From Mesorhabditis belari (Eukaryota > Nematoda > Chromadorea > Rhabditida > Rhabditidae), in contig CAUEEP010000222.1 of assembly GCA_958450365.1 (NCBI GenBank), forward strand, positions 62,001-126,000: a stretch of DNA of 64,000 nucleotides. The letters are read 5' to 3'. Each line of letters begins with the position of its first letter. Position 1 is the first letter of the stretch. Shown in pieces: positions 24,460-36,142 of this stretch. Position numbers and translations under genes: made by a program. The notes below the pieces were generated by a model. The model was not told where the DNA came from, did not search any database, and was given only the letters and a program-made list of their open reading frames with translations.

Positions 24460-25085
24460 TTGAAGCGCTTGCTTAACTAACGGCCGAGCCAAGCGGGAAA
24501 CGGCCGAGTCGGTGAGCGAGTTGCCCCGATTCAGTCACTCAATCAATTTTGGTGTACTTTGTGCGCAAGGGGTTTCGCAAGGGGTTTGGTTTTGCGTCTT
24601 CTGCGCCTTCTGGCACGCACTGCTCCATTTTATGCCGGTTTAGTTGCCCAACTTGACCTCAATCGATCACTGAGCTTCAATGAGCTTCCAAAACCGGGTA
24701 AAGCTTCTAAAGCCAGGCAAAGCTTCCAAAAATCCAGTTCACTGCATCAAAAAGGGGTACGTTTACAAATTTCGCGCACAAAGTACCCAAATCAGAACTC
24801 GTTTCAAACTCGCGTTGAATCAAATGTCATTTCAAAAGGTCGAGAAGATTTTGTGAATAACAAAAATGCCAAAAAGACATAGAAAACAACCACTCTTGAA
24901 GAGAAATACACGAAAAAAGAAATCTTGTGGTCATTTGAGGGAAAGAGGAAAGGGGAAAGAGGAAAGAGAAAAGAGGAAAGAGGAAAGAGTGACTGTGTCC
25001 ACTCTCTCAAAGAAAAGGCCCCCTTCTTTTACCCTTTCGATTGTAAAGTGTGTAGACGCGAGGCTAGGAGAAAAGATCAGAGAGG
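24460..25085. other. No gene recognised
   Basis: The stretch between the repeat block and the LOTUS-gene segment holds a purine-rich run of gaaaggggaaagagg type at 24940-24990 and short open frames without recognisable motifs. No promoter or RNA gene could be supported. Confidence 0.5.
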
Positions 25086-25089
25086 AGGA

Positions 25090-28000
25090 AAAGATGAGGA
25101 TTTGTGCCATTTGGCACCAATACTCATACCACTCATCTCCAACTCTTTCATTGGCCTTTGCTATGGGCAAAAAGTGACGAGCTGTCCCAGCAATGCTCAA
25201 GGATTCGATCTCTATGATACGTAATTGAATCAAAATAATTTAACAATAGTACCGTAATTCTTCTAAACAAACCTAGCTACTTATCCTCCAGGATCTTTCG
25301 TTCTTACGTTACGCAACTAGTGCCAACCTGGCAATAACTTGAGCTATGTTTTCTTGGAACTTCCCAACCTACAAATGCTTTCTTTATTCAAATGTTGACA
25401 AACAAAGAAAATAATAATGTAATGTTTAAAAAACAAAGTAAAACGCTAAACAAAACTCAGTACTACGGGTAACTTTTCTCAGTGACTTTGCTAAGCAGCA
25501 TTGGGCATCTTGTTCGCTGTGGAAGTACAGACGATGCGATCGACGTGTGCGTGCGGATCTAAAAAATAAGTGTACAAATGTGAATGCATTCCACCTGGTA
25601 ACAAAAATCCAAACAACATACCGTGCTTTCATGCTTCATTTCGGCCATAAGCGCAATTTTCTCCGCACACCATCTCTTCACAATTCGGCGGCTGCTCCTT
25701 TTCTTTCCCTTTGGTTTTGCTGGCGCAGTTGGCTTCGTTGCACTTGGTGCCTGGGCCGAAGTTACGGCGAGACTGGCAAAGCAGCTTGCCATATCGCTCA
25801 GCTCTTGATTCTTTTGTGGCTGAGGTGACGTGTTCTTGGTACTTCCAATTCTTGTAAAATATCGCGGGTTGAAGACTTTGGCGGCAACTGTGCGCGTGAC
25901 GGGCGTCTCTCGACGTTGATTTTCTGGCTCCTTGATTTGATTCGGCTTTTTAATCTTGTCGATCACTCTCTGAAAATAAGGATAGTTTGAAAATAAGAGT
26001 TTGTGCAAACCAATCGAAACGGAGGGTCTTGCGCGTTGGCTTTTGGTGGCTCTGGAATCTCCGGCATCTTGGCTTTCAAAAACGTTTCAAAGGGCATTTG
26101 GAAGGCGTTGACCGTGCCTAAAAAAATCTAAAGTCTACCTCAATAGGAAAACTGTACTTGATCTTTGAGTTTGAAGAACTAGTCTTGGCTTCGGTTCTGG
26201 TGGAAGAGGAATCGTACTTATCAAGTCTATCGGAGCCGGTTCGAGAGGTATACTGGTTAACGATACACCCGTTTCAGCAATCGTCTCATCACATTTATCC
26301 TCTTCTTCTTCTTCTGATTCATCACCGGATTCGAGGCTTGATTCATTAAGATCGTTTATCATTGCAAGCTAAATTTCAACAATATTCCTCAATATTTTTA
26401 AAAGTTACCTGTAAATTACCAGCTTTCGCGTGGCTTTGGTCAACGTGCTTTGGCTTGATATTGTGCTTTTTCACGTAGGCCTCGCGTAAATGAATGGACT
26501 AAAACAGAAAAGATTTTACAACTTCAACTCAACTTGCTTACTCCATCTTTAACCATCGTTCTCGATGAGAAAGTCGTGGCGAATAGATCCGACCAATGTT
26601 TCGCGTAGAGTCTTTCTGGATTCACTTCAGCACCATAATGCCTTGAGTAGAAGATACCGACATCCGACAACTAAAATTGATGATAAAACAGAATAAATTA
26701 AATGCTCAAACTCACTGGAATTGGATTCGGATACATGTTGACAAGCTGCATAGTGAAATGCTCCATAAGTTCCGTCAAACGTGGCGCCATTGTAGCTCGA
26801 GGAGAGTCGACTTCAACTTTGTCCTTTTCTTGTGCACGGTCATTTCGAGTACGCTCGACAAAAGCTTTCGTCTTGATCAAGATCTCATCGGAACCGAGCA
26901 CCTCGAAAACGATCTAAAATAGTTTATACGAGGAAATAATGAATTAAACTAACGTCATCTTTCATTGCTGCACGGACCGAACTCAGTTTGCCGGTGCCAA
27001 AATATTTCTCGAGTTCCTTTACATCAAAGTCGAATCCATGCCGTTCACGGTATCGTTGAGCAAATTTGGACAATCGGCCAGCGCCTCCCATTGCGTTCAA
27101 GACCTCCATAATCTTTCTGGCACCCTCCGTTGCCGATCTTTCTACTACCACTGTTGTTTTCATTAGCGGAGGTTGGAGCAGAGATTGAAACAGAGATGGT
27201 GGGCAGTTCTAAAAGGTGAGTAATTAAATCGTTTCAAATGTTACAACCCAACTGATACTATTGTCTTGCAAAGAGTAATTTAACAATTAAATAAACGAAC
27301 AAAGTATCCAGCGTTCAAGGGCATTTGTGGTTTGAGCCAGTGTGCGAGAGGAGCAAGTGGTGCGGCTCTAAGTGTCGGGGGTTGGGTGTTGCGGCCCCGT
27401 TGGTTCGTTTTTGGTGATCCGCGTGTGATTCCTCGTCCTCGTAGGCAACTCTGTTGTCGCTCTTCGACCATCAAGCGTTCAAAAGTGAGTCGATTTTTTA
27501 GGGAACCATTTGTGAAGATGCTAGCCCCTCGTCCTCCTCCATGCGCCGCTCTAAAACAAAAGTTTAACACAACCTACCCCGAACTTTAGCCAACCTATTG
27601 TATCCACCGCGTCGATTACTCTTTTTCTTCTTCTTCTTTTGCCGCTGAATTTGAAATTGAAGAGCTTGCGATGCAGCGTTGTCGGACACTCTTGAAATCG
27701 AATAAATTTAAACTCGAAATCGATCGTACTTGGCTTTGTACGCTCGTCTTCCTTGCGAATCAATTGCTGGAAAGAGTTGGGGGTGGTCGTCGAGCAGCTT
27801 TTCCAAATGTTGATATCCAAATTTCTCGTGCGTCAAGCCACCATATTCTTCCCTAAACAAAAACTGAATTGATAAACGGCTAATTTCACTAGAAAAATGC
27901 TTAGTTCTAAACACAAAATCTGTTCTAGGTACTTTTTGGGTGAAACTCTTCAACGAACCCCTGCTTTTACTGTGATTTGAATAAATTAAGCAAACGATTA

Positions 28001-28291
28001 CATCATTAAGCTACCAAGTAAAACACATAAACTAATAAAAAAGACTCACGTGTATTCTCGAAGGATCTTTCCTGATGTCGAAGGTTCTTGAAAGCTGGCG
28101 ACAATGGCGTAGATGGTAAGCCGCGTCTTTCGCAGCTCCGCCTCGAGCGCTTCATTCATTAGATGAGAAAACCTTAAAATCTTTATAAATGAATGCAACA
28201 AGAAGACAATAAAATAGGTAGGTAAAAGTTGCATAAACGATTAAAGCAATTTAACAATTTAAACGATTAAATTGTCAAGTTTACGAAGTTA
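25090..28291. repeat. Segmental duplication, copy 1
   Basis: This segment is nearly identical to 39268-42732 in the same orientation. It starts at the shared aaaagatgaggatttg and ends at gttaggatttat. Copy 1 lacks about 120 bp present in copy 2 (40015-40135) and differs around 26070-26110. Confidence 0.93.
25463..28159 (-). CDS. LOTUS/OST-HTH-like domain protein, copy 1
   Basis: The first domain starts at MNEALEAEL (ATG 28159) and continues over an intron into EEYGGLTHEKFGYQHLEKLL, a pattern typical of LOTUS/OST-HTH domains. A basic, Arg-Gly-rich linker follows (QRQKKKKKKSNRRGG, GRGITRGSPKTNQRGR). A second LOTUS-like segment is RLSKFAQRYRERHGFDFDV. A weaker third is NPIPVSDVGIFYSRHYGAEV (exons near 26530-26890). 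An acidic run (ESGDESEEEEEDKCDE) and a Pro/Lys-rich tail end at KVTEKSYP (stop 25463-25465). Exons about 28159-28051, 27853-27730, then eight or more smaller ones; the middle boundaries are approximate. LOTUS proteins of nematode germ granules (MIP-1/2, LOTR-1) bind Vasa-type helicases; assignment to that group is inference. The second copy lies at 39653-42596. Confidence 0.6.
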
Positions 28292-28460
28292 GGATTTATT
28301 CTGTAATGGCAGAAATAATTTTCAATCATATAAGAAAAGGAAAAAATTCACGCAACACAAGCATTTTGCAGCAAACCAAACAAAACACATCAACTGATAA
28401 AAAACTCTTCTATACCGAAATAGCTAAAAGATACATACATAACCAAAATATATTGCCTCA

Positions 28461-28830
28461 CTACGTTTTATAGTCTAGCTTACATTTTGGGTAAAAACTC
28501 TTGCTTTTCGACTTTTTTTCGATTCCACATTGCGAACACGACGATCTTAGGGTGTTGATGCTGCCACAGCTTTCGCAGATCCACGTTTGACGAACATTTT
28601 CAAGAGCACCCTGTAAAATACAAGTATTTAACCAACCATATTTCCGCTATTAACAAATTTATAAAAAATCGGATTTTTTTGCGCTAAACGATGAAAATTT
28701 AAAGTATGATAAACTTAGATAAAGCTTCTAAATTCGTTAAATCTAGCCCAAATTACACAAAACCAAGAAACAAACCTTTGTTATAGTGGCCGGGCTTGTG
28801 ACGATATTGCGAAATAACGATGAAGCGTTC
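28461..28830 (-). CDS. RanBP2-type zinc finger exons (partial or decayed)
   Basis: The exon 28610-28461 encodes WICESCGSINTLRSSCSQCG, which fits the RanBP2 zinc-finger pattern W-x-C-x2-C-x3-N-x6-C-x2-C, followed by a Lys/Ser-rich tail and a stop. The preceding exon ends at 28776 (donor gtttgt) and joins in phase (SLFRNIVTSPATITK). Its own 5' limit is uncertain because the frame meets a stop near 28864. It lies on the same strand 300 bp upstream of LOTUS copy 1, so it might be a separate small gene, 5' exons of that gene, or a fragment. Copy 2 lacks it. Confidence 0.45.
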
Positions 28831-29257
28831 TTCTTGACAAAATTCGCCTCGTCGAACGGTTATCTTGTGTGATTGTTGTCATTTTCCTTCATTTGCGTCG
28901 TATTCAGCTCTTCATTGTTGTTTGTGCTTGTTTCCTTCTGTTCGACGGGCATCAACCAGACGTACGGTCAACTCGTTGAATCGGCCATATCTGAAATGAA
29001 AAAGGATTGTTTTAGGTGAAAAGGAAACTGTAAAACACGAATTAAAATGAAACAAGAGTAACTTTGTAAATTCTTCACCAAAAGCGCTAAAACTAGCTAC
29101 CGTAAATACTTTAATTGGACCCCACCCTTCTAATAATACCTCCTCTAATAGTACCACCTCTAATACCACCTAGAGGGGAAGGGAAAGATCATACCCCCAA
29201 ACCTCTAATAATACCCCACCCAACGCGTAATTACAAACAACACTTTTATAGCGGAAA

Positions 29258-29527
29258 ATTTGGGGTAGGCCAGTTTCCGCAACTTTTTTTGCGCAACAGG
29301 GTCATTTGCGCAACTCGTTATAACTTTCTTTTAAGTGGGTCAATCTTTATTTTCGGTGCGGTGGCCAATTTCGGTGTCATTTTGTAGATCTCAATAAGTA
29401 CAACAAAATGAAAACAAAATCGTAAAGATTGGCCCATTTAGAAAAAAGTTATGGCGAGTTGCGCAAACGACCTGTTGCGCAAATAACCCTGTTGCGCAAA
29501 AAAAGTTGCGGAAACTAGCCTACCCCG
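29258..29527. mobile_element. Foldback MITE-like element (gcgcaactcg family)
   Basis: The two halves are complementary: ggtaggccagtttccgcaac on the left is mirrored by gttgcggaaactagcctacc on the right. Internal arms include gggtcatttgcgcaactcg and taactttcttttaagtgggt. About 270 bp, non-coding. Relatives lie at 43248-43486 and 53766-54160. Confidence 0.8.
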
Positions 29528-30261
29528 AAAATTTTCATGCATTTTCGGAAATCGTTTATATTTTTAATTTTAGCCCATAAATTCGTTGCTTTTAAATTTT
29601 TTTCGTTTCCTCACTAATTTTATTTTTTCAGATATGGATTTCGATGGGAAATCGCTCGATGGATTTGAGGAATATCGGGCTTGTCGCGAATATGAAGAAC
29701 ACATGGAATGAACGTGATGAACGAGCCGAACAAGATGCCAATGGGAACTCGGTCAACGCTAAAGTTGAAGGATCTTCGAGTGAATCGAATGAATCATCTA
29801 TGTACATTTGGAGTGCCCATATCGGCGCGAAATAAAGCAAAAAAGTGTTTTCTGACAAAAAATTATGGAGGATTTAAAAATCGTATTTATTTGAATTTTG
29901 TCTGGCTCAATTTTGAGCAAAATGCGTTTTAGTCAAATTTTCTATGTTGAATTTTCTTCCCAAGACTCCAAAATGGCTATATCGGAACAAATAAAAAACC
30001 CCGGCGGTTTTGGGTCAAGCTTGTCGCGATGAACATTTTAGTAAAAAAAGATAAAACTCGGATAACTCAGCGCAGAGTTATTAAATTTTGCAAGAAAACT
30101 GTCAAAAGCTACCGTAATCTTCACATTTCCGCTTTCTAAAAGGCATCCTTTTCTAGAGTCGTACGCAAATTTCATAATTGTGCAACTTTTTGTTGTCGGC
30201 AACAATAGCTTTTATGTTTTCCGTTTTTATGTTTACCCACTTTCTCAAGCTCCCGTTTTAG

Positions 30262-31755
30262 ATGAGTCGTCCAAAAAAATCGAAAATTGCGGCTCAAAAG
30301 GCAAGAAAGGCTCAGTTGGATAGCAAAAAGGATGTTAGAGAAGCTTTGGAAATAGCAAATCAGAATCGAGAAAAATTGCGACCTCAAAGAAGCAAGCGAA
30401 TGAAAATTCTCAGACAAATGAAAAGGGATAAGAAGAAACGAAAGTTATTTTTCGCTCAACGAGCTCGACGAATCCGCGCAAAATACAAGAGGAACAAATT
30501 ACCCATTTCTTCTCCTATTTCACCTCATCAAACTTTAGCTGTATTTTCAAAAGCAGGAATTTCTCGTTTTTCACTTCGACTTCGACGGGAAGTCTGCTCA
30601 TTTTGCAAGTGAGTATAAGATGAGACAGGTAATATCCGAAGTGAATCAAAAAGTCGAATATGCTATTTCAAACGGGATTATTCAATTGAAGGATATAAAA
30701 GAAGCGCTTCGTTTTCGTTTTAAACGTGTGCCCACCAAAGCGGCACAGAGAATTTTGCTGATGGCAGACAAGGATTTTGAAACGACAAATTGACCGTCAT
30801 GTTTCATGATAAGAGCAACAAAGCTCAGTCTAGATACAATCACTTAATACTGGCAGTTTGGAAAGGGAGAGACGACAAAAAAAGTCTACAAAAATTTAAG
30901 GAAATCTATAGAGAGCTCGTTGATATGAAATTCACCGTCTTCATTGGAGGCGATCTGTGTTTTTTGGCTTCTCTTTATGGACTATCAAATGCAGCAACTT
31001 ATCCTTGCGTTTAGTGTTTTTTCAAGGCTAACAAACAACGCAAAATAGACGAGTGTCCAGAGAAATTGGATTGGAGTGTTTATCCAGAAAGATCTATAAA
31101 AACGTTTGACGAACTACTTAAGAAAGATTCCAACAATTCGGAGTTGCGCAAAGGTGTTTTTCAAAAATACGTTTGTCGGGCTGAACCGACGCATTTCGTG
31201 CCTCCATCACTCCATATAAAGCTCGGCATCGGAAACCGCATCTATAAAGAGTTGGAACAAGAAGCCCGACAAGCTTTACCATCTGAATGAGATGCTTTTG
31301 CATTATTAGCACAAATATTGGGATTCACACGATCGTTCAAATCGGAAGATCTCAATGGACCGAAGCTCAAAAGATTATGTGAAAATCGAGAGGAATTTAA
31401 GGTTCTAGTCAACTCACAAAAATATAAGAATCTATCCGACTGCCTAGAAAAATTTTCGACATTTTCTAATGCTATTGGCTTCACTGAACAAACATGAAAG
31501 ACGACGATATAAAAAATCCTGACTCCTATTAAGCCATTGCTCGCAAAATTTGAAGAATTGAAAATTGAATCTCGCTCAACAAAGATCCATGTATTGCTAG
31601 CACATGTGCCAGAATTTCTTCAATGCCATCGTTGCTTAGGTGCAATGTCTGAAGAAGGATTAGAAGGCTTACATTCAATTTTTGAGCAAATTCGGAAAAA
31701 ATCAAACATTCGGGCGAAATGGAAAACTGAATGCTCTTCTCCTGAATGCTTCTGA
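30262..31755 (+). pseudogene. Decayed transposon-like reading frame
   Basis: A basic N-terminal part (MSRPKKSKIAAQKARKAQ) is followed, after frame changes near 30612 and 30790, by one long frame to 31755. That frame is broken by stops at 31012 (TAG), 31288 (TGA), 31495 (TGA) and 31510 (TAA). Segments such as FIGGDLCFLASLYGL, then YPCV and a spaced SEEGLEGLHSIFEQI, resemble proteins of multicopy nematode mobile elements as I recall them; the family was not identified with certainty. The many stops indicate a dead copy. It runs directly into ALKBH8-like exons. Confidence 0.55.
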
Positions 31756-31780
31756 ATGCTAAATTTCAGCTTTATTTTAG

Positions 31781-32232
31781 GTGAAGTGCTTAAGCACAGA
31801 AGCGTCCTTCACTTCGGGCATGAGTTTGACTATTCGAGCAACACGTCGTTCAAGGTATTATCGAAAAAGTTTCTCATTTTTTCTCTTTTCAGAAAATGTG
31901 AGCCAATTCCAAAAGAAATTGATGATTTGTTCAAAGCCGTGCCACGATATGGAGTTACGATTGTCTGATGCCTGATCGATTGCCTGATCTGATAAGCCTG
32001 ATCAGTATGAAAGCTTATGAGCATTTGGCTAACTTTTTGCAAAGCTACCTTTCTATGTTTAGCTGGGGATATAGATGATAAAATAAGCTTTCATTTGAAT
32101 ATTTTTAATTTCCAGATAACAACATCTACGAGCCGGGCCAAGGCATTCCCCCTCACTACGACACTCATTCGGCTTTTGAGGATCCGGTGATTTCACTCAG
32201 TCTGCTCAGCGATGTTGTGATGGAATTTAAAG
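31781..32232 (+). pseudogene. ALKBH8-like gene fragment (three exons)
   Basis: Exons 31781-31854 (LKHRSVLHFGHEFDY), about 31893-31966 (CEPIPKEIDDLFKAVPRYG) and 32116-32232 ([20 protein letters not shown], then [14 protein letters not shown]) match the 2-oxoglutarate/iron dioxygenase core of ALKBH8, the tRNA wobble-uridine hydroxylase. The HxD iron-binding pair is present. The second exon hits a stop after GVTIV, although MPDRLP, the expected continuation, follows in another frame. The RNA-binding and methyltransferase parts expected of a whole gene were not found nearby. This is best read as a truncated copy; a functional alkb-8 gene with unusual splicing is less likely. Confidence 0.65.
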
Positions 32233-32519
32233 GTAACATTCAGTAAACTTAAACTTTAAGTGATGGTAAAAAGGTAAAAAGTGATGACTGATAAAAAATG
32301 ATTTCGGAATTTTCGTGTTGTTTGATTTTGCTTTTGGAGTATGTTCATTGTTGTAATGTTCATCTTGATTAGGCTAGCTTCTACTTGATTAGGCTTCCAC
32401 TTGATTAGGCTTCTACCCCTTGATTAGGCTAGCTTCTACTCCTTGATTAGGCTAGCTTCTAATCTCAAAAGACAAATAATCTTTTCATTGATTTCTCTAG
32501 ACTTTCTCTTTCTACGCCT

Positions 32520-32655
32520 ATTGCGTCGTCGTGACTCGTCGTCGTGGCTCATCGTCGTGGCTCATCGTCGTGGCTCACCGTCGTGGCTCGTCGTCGTGAC
32601 TCGTCGTCGTGACTCGTCGTCGTGACTCGTCGTCGTGGCTCGTCGTCGTGACAAA
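32520..32655. repeat. Array of cgtcgtcgtgactcgt units
   Basis: About nine copies of a 14-15 bp unit (gtcgtcgtggctc and gtcgtcgtgactc) lie between the ALKBH8-like fragment and the saposin-like gene. No coding role is supported. Confidence 0.8.
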
Positions 32656-32802
32656 ACGAGATAAAGAGGAGGACTTAAGATCAGCGCTATCAACCATCGT
32701 TTACCTATCGTCACTGGATAGGTTGTCACTGACTTTCTGTAAGTATTCTATTTTTTTTACAAACTTACAAAAAGTTTATTTAAATGCAATAAATTCTGGT
32801 GT

Positions 32803-33843
32803 TTATTTGCGAAGGAATTTCGGGTGATGGGTTGGATAGGTGCCGGTCGGGTCATTAGGATTCGAGCATTGTCCAAGGTCGTAGCAAACAGCTTGTGGAT
32901 GTTTTCCTATAAAAACTTATTTGATAATAGTATAGCATAAAAACAAGCATTACTACTTAGGTAAACAATGCTTAAAACACGACAAAAAACTAGGTATAAC
33001 AAAAGTTTGAGCGGGCAAAAGAAAAAGCGCAAAGTTTTGAAGCGAGTAGGCATTCTACCATTTATTTATAATCAGACATTCTACCATAATTATAGTAAAA
33101 TCTATCTAGATATCTAGTTTATATGATCCAAAGATGAAATTGAACTTTTTCGTTCACTCACCAGCTTTCAAATCGTTGTAGATGGTGTCAATGTTGGCGT
33201 TAACACCGTCAATGCAGTTTTGCACAACGTCAGGGCCATAGGCACGTTGAAGCGATTGACAGTCCTAAGATTAATGGTTTTAAAATCGAAATTCATGTCT
33301 GCATTGGTTTATAAGGTTGAATTTAAGCTGATAAATCGAGTTTAAGGTGATAAATCGAGTTTAAGCTGATAAATCAACTTTCTCCACTCGTTTATACGAT
33401 AAAAAGTAAAAGTGGCTGAATGGTTGGTTCGTTAAACTCTCTTCAATTGTGGCTATGGTCTTTTTAAATGTGCTAAGCGTAAATGAGCTATAGGAGACTG
33501 ATTCCTAATCGAATTCTCACCGAAACAAGCTCCTTCTGGAGTTGATCCTCGGTGAAACCGCGATTGATGTGGTGAAGAGCTTGGTTGATGATGTAGTCAC
33601 AGAGTTGACATGGGTCCACTGGACGATAGGTTTGCTGAAAGATGAGAATGATCAAGCTTGTAGCCTTGTTTGTTTGTTTCAGCTTTAAGCTGGAAAGTCA
33701 GCTGGAAAGCTGGAAAAGCTTAAGAAAGTCAGCTTTTTCATGTTTTCATGGAAAAGAGATGCTTAAACTTGCTTAGTTAAACTGGTTAAACTCACAGCAA
33801 ACACAACAGCCAATGTGGCAACGGCAGCGACGAGGAGCTTCAT
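32803..33843 (-). CDS. Secreted saposin-like (SapB domain) protein, 122 aa
   Basis: Four exons join in phase: 33843-33796, 33634-33521, 33264-33162 and 32906-32803. The first exon is a signal peptide (MKLLVAAVATLAVVFA). The mature part has CQLC near residue 26, a Cys in EKELVSDCQSL, another in VVQNCIDG, and VCYDLGQC near the end, giving the cysteine layout of a saposin B domain. Nematode saposin-like proteins (SPP, caenopores) are secreted and bind or permeabilise lipid membranes, often in the gut with antimicrobial action; that role here is inferred from the family only. The C-terminal tail (NPNDPTGTYPTHHPK) is hydrophilic. AATAAA-like 3' signals lie just past the stop codon. Confidence 0.82.
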
Positions 33844-34387
33844 CTTATGAGACTGACAAACGACAGCTTATCAAATCCGGATTAGAGTCGACCTTTTATA
33901 CGGGCTTTCGTAGTTGGAATGTACCAGGATTTAGTCTCTTTTCTTTTTGCTTCTATCTTTGCTGTGATTTGCACCCGTTTGCGTCTCCCGGATTGAGGGG
34001 ATTAGCGTTTCTTTTTTGGCTTCTTCTTACAGACGCCTGCTTCTCACAGATACGAATACACCCTCACTTTTTGGTGTTGAACTTGAACCTTTCAGAAAAA
34101 AAGTTATCAATTAATCGAAAAAGAAAATAGACGAAGTGAAAGAGCAACAAAACGGACTGGGATTTCTTATCTGAGAAACTTTCATCCGGAACTAGCTGCT
34201 TTTTTTAAATTGGCTTTATTTACTTTAAAGCTTATGGTTCAATATATTCAATATCTGTCAAAAAATTATAGATGCACCCTGTTTTTTGCTAGTTTAGAGC
34301 CGAACATAAGTGCTAGTCCAGTCAAAAGTATTTTTTTTAGTTTCTTTAATGTAAAAAAAAACAACCCATGCAAAATTTGAAGTCATT

Positions 34388-34797
34388 TCGGGGGTGGGAC
34401 AAATGCTACCTTTTTTTGCGCATCTGGGCATTTGCGCACCTTTTTTTTTGCTGGAAAAGGCCTTAGGAAAGGTCGTAGAGCTTCAAAAATGTATTCATAG
34501 AAGGGAAACGTATGCGTAGATTCCGAATTTCGGCAAATCAGACCTCGCTGACATGTCAAATTTGGGCTAAAAGGCAAAAACTGCGGAAAAGCGTTAAGTT
34601 GCGTAGTTTTTGCCTTTTAGCCCAAATTTGACATGTCAGCGAGGTCTGATTTGCCGAAATTCGGAATCTACGCATACGTTTCCCTTCTATGAATACATTT
34701 TTGAAGCTCTACGACCTTTCCTAAGGCCTTTTCCAGCAAAAAAGGTGCCTAAATGTCCAGGTGCGCAAAAAAAGGTCGCATTTGTCCCACCCCCCCG
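34388..34797. mobile_element. Long near-perfect hairpin element (gggtgggacaaatg family)
   Basis: The element starts at gggggtgggacaaatg and ends at catttgtcccaccccccc. The arms of about 190 bp are nearly identical when folded, meeting at about 34590. Both strands therefore carry the same open frame of about 45 codons (starting MPFSPNLTCQRGL), in 34577-34383 reversed and from 34610 forward. Related ends occur at 53315, 54441 and 54926. No transposase is present. Confidence 0.82.
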
Positions 34798-34967
34798 TCA
34801 TTTCATTCATCCAAAGTACTTTATCATCCAAAAAACGTTTTAACAGCTGTCAAAAAAATTATAGACGTAATTTAAATTTAACGATTTATTCTATCGATAA
34901 TTGTTAGTTTTTTCTCATTTTTTTTGCTTATTATTTATGTTTATAAATGTTTTTTTCATTTTCAGAT

Positions 34968-35970
34968 ATGCCACTTGGAAAACAACTGGATATGGTGGAA
35001 AAAAAACGCGTATCGATGTGCTCCACACGCTTGGCCACTCAAACAGGGACATTGCTCGTCGCATCGGACGTTCTGAGAAGTGTATTCGCACGTATCTCAA
35101 GACCAAAGTGACTCCTAAGAAGAAAGAAACACGGGACCGGAGAAAAAGTTGTCCGATCAAGACGAACGCGCAATTACGAGACGTCTTTCCAACACGACGA
35201 CATCACTCGAAGAGGTTCGCAAGGAGATGAAGCTTTCGATCACTCGCCAAATTGTGCACGACGTTATCAAACGATCTTCAATACTCCCAATACAAACTCA
35301 TGAAGCAAGCTCCACGACTTACAAAGGACCATAAAGCCGCCCGTATCGATTTCGCTCAAAAGAACCAGAAGACCAAGTGGGAAGGAGTTGGTTTACTAGT
35401 ATTTCTTATATATTTTTTGTTTAGATCATTTGGAGTGACGAAAAGAAGTTCAACCTTGATGGTGCTGATGGTTTTCGAGGATATTGGATGGATTTACGAA
35501 AGCCGGACATGGCTTTCAGCACGAGGAACTTTGGAGGTGGATCATGTATGGTATGGGGAGCCTTTCGAGACGGTGAGCTGGTCGGCTTAGAGTTTATTTT
35601 GACCCGGATGACATCGCTTGACTGCAAGTGTTGGACAAACATCTAGCCGTCTATCTGAACAACAATCCGGGCAATAACTTTACTTTTATGCACGATAACG
35701 CGAGTATTCATGCAAGTTGCTTCACAAGAGATTGGTTGACAAAATCGAAAATCGACACTCTCACTTGGCGCGCTTGCAGCCCCGATTTGAATGTGGGGGA
35801 CAGCTGTTTGAAAATGTGTGGGGACAGTTGTTCGAGATGTCTACAACGAAAACAAGCAATATTTGAGCGTAACTGAACTCAAGAAAGCCATTCAAGTAGC
35901 CTGGAACCGGCTTCAGCCAACAGCGCTCCATGACCTTGTCTCTTCGATCTCTTATCTAATAGAAATCTAA
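34968..35970 (+). pseudogene. Tc3-like (Tc1/mariner) transposase, broken
   Basis: The frame starts MPLGKQLD after a ttttcag acceptor. A helix-turn-helix region follows (HSNRDIARRIGRSEKCIRTYL), then the first catalytic-Asp block ([15 protein letters not shown]), [13 protein letters not shown], the second-Asp block (HDNASIHASC) and SPDLN followed by the ENVWG segment. These match Tc3 transposase in order. Reading shifts occur in the A-run near 35000, near 35150, near 35600 and twice after 35790, so the copy cannot make a full protein. Clear terminal inverted repeats were not identified. Confidence 0.8.
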
Positions 35971-36142
35971 AAGCTGGCAAAGTCACCGTGATCGGTTTCT
36001 TGTTATAAATAAACCCATTTCCGAGTTAAACGAGTTTAATTTAATCAATCTATTCTTTTTCGTTGTATTTGAATAACAGTTTTACTGTGAGTCTATAAAA
36101 CGTTTTATTAAACTTTATTAAACAATAAAAGAATAAATTCCT

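Noticed and set aside
24804..25010. Frames over the purine-rich stretch, both strands
   Set aside because: They arise from a gaaagagg-type low-complexity run with no splice-flanked continuation or motif.
27332..27589. Plus-strand frame starting MSQCARGASGAAL (also near 41752)
   Set aside because: It lies opposite the Arg-Gly linker exon of the LOTUS gene; the minus-strand reading joins flanking exons, the plus reading does not.
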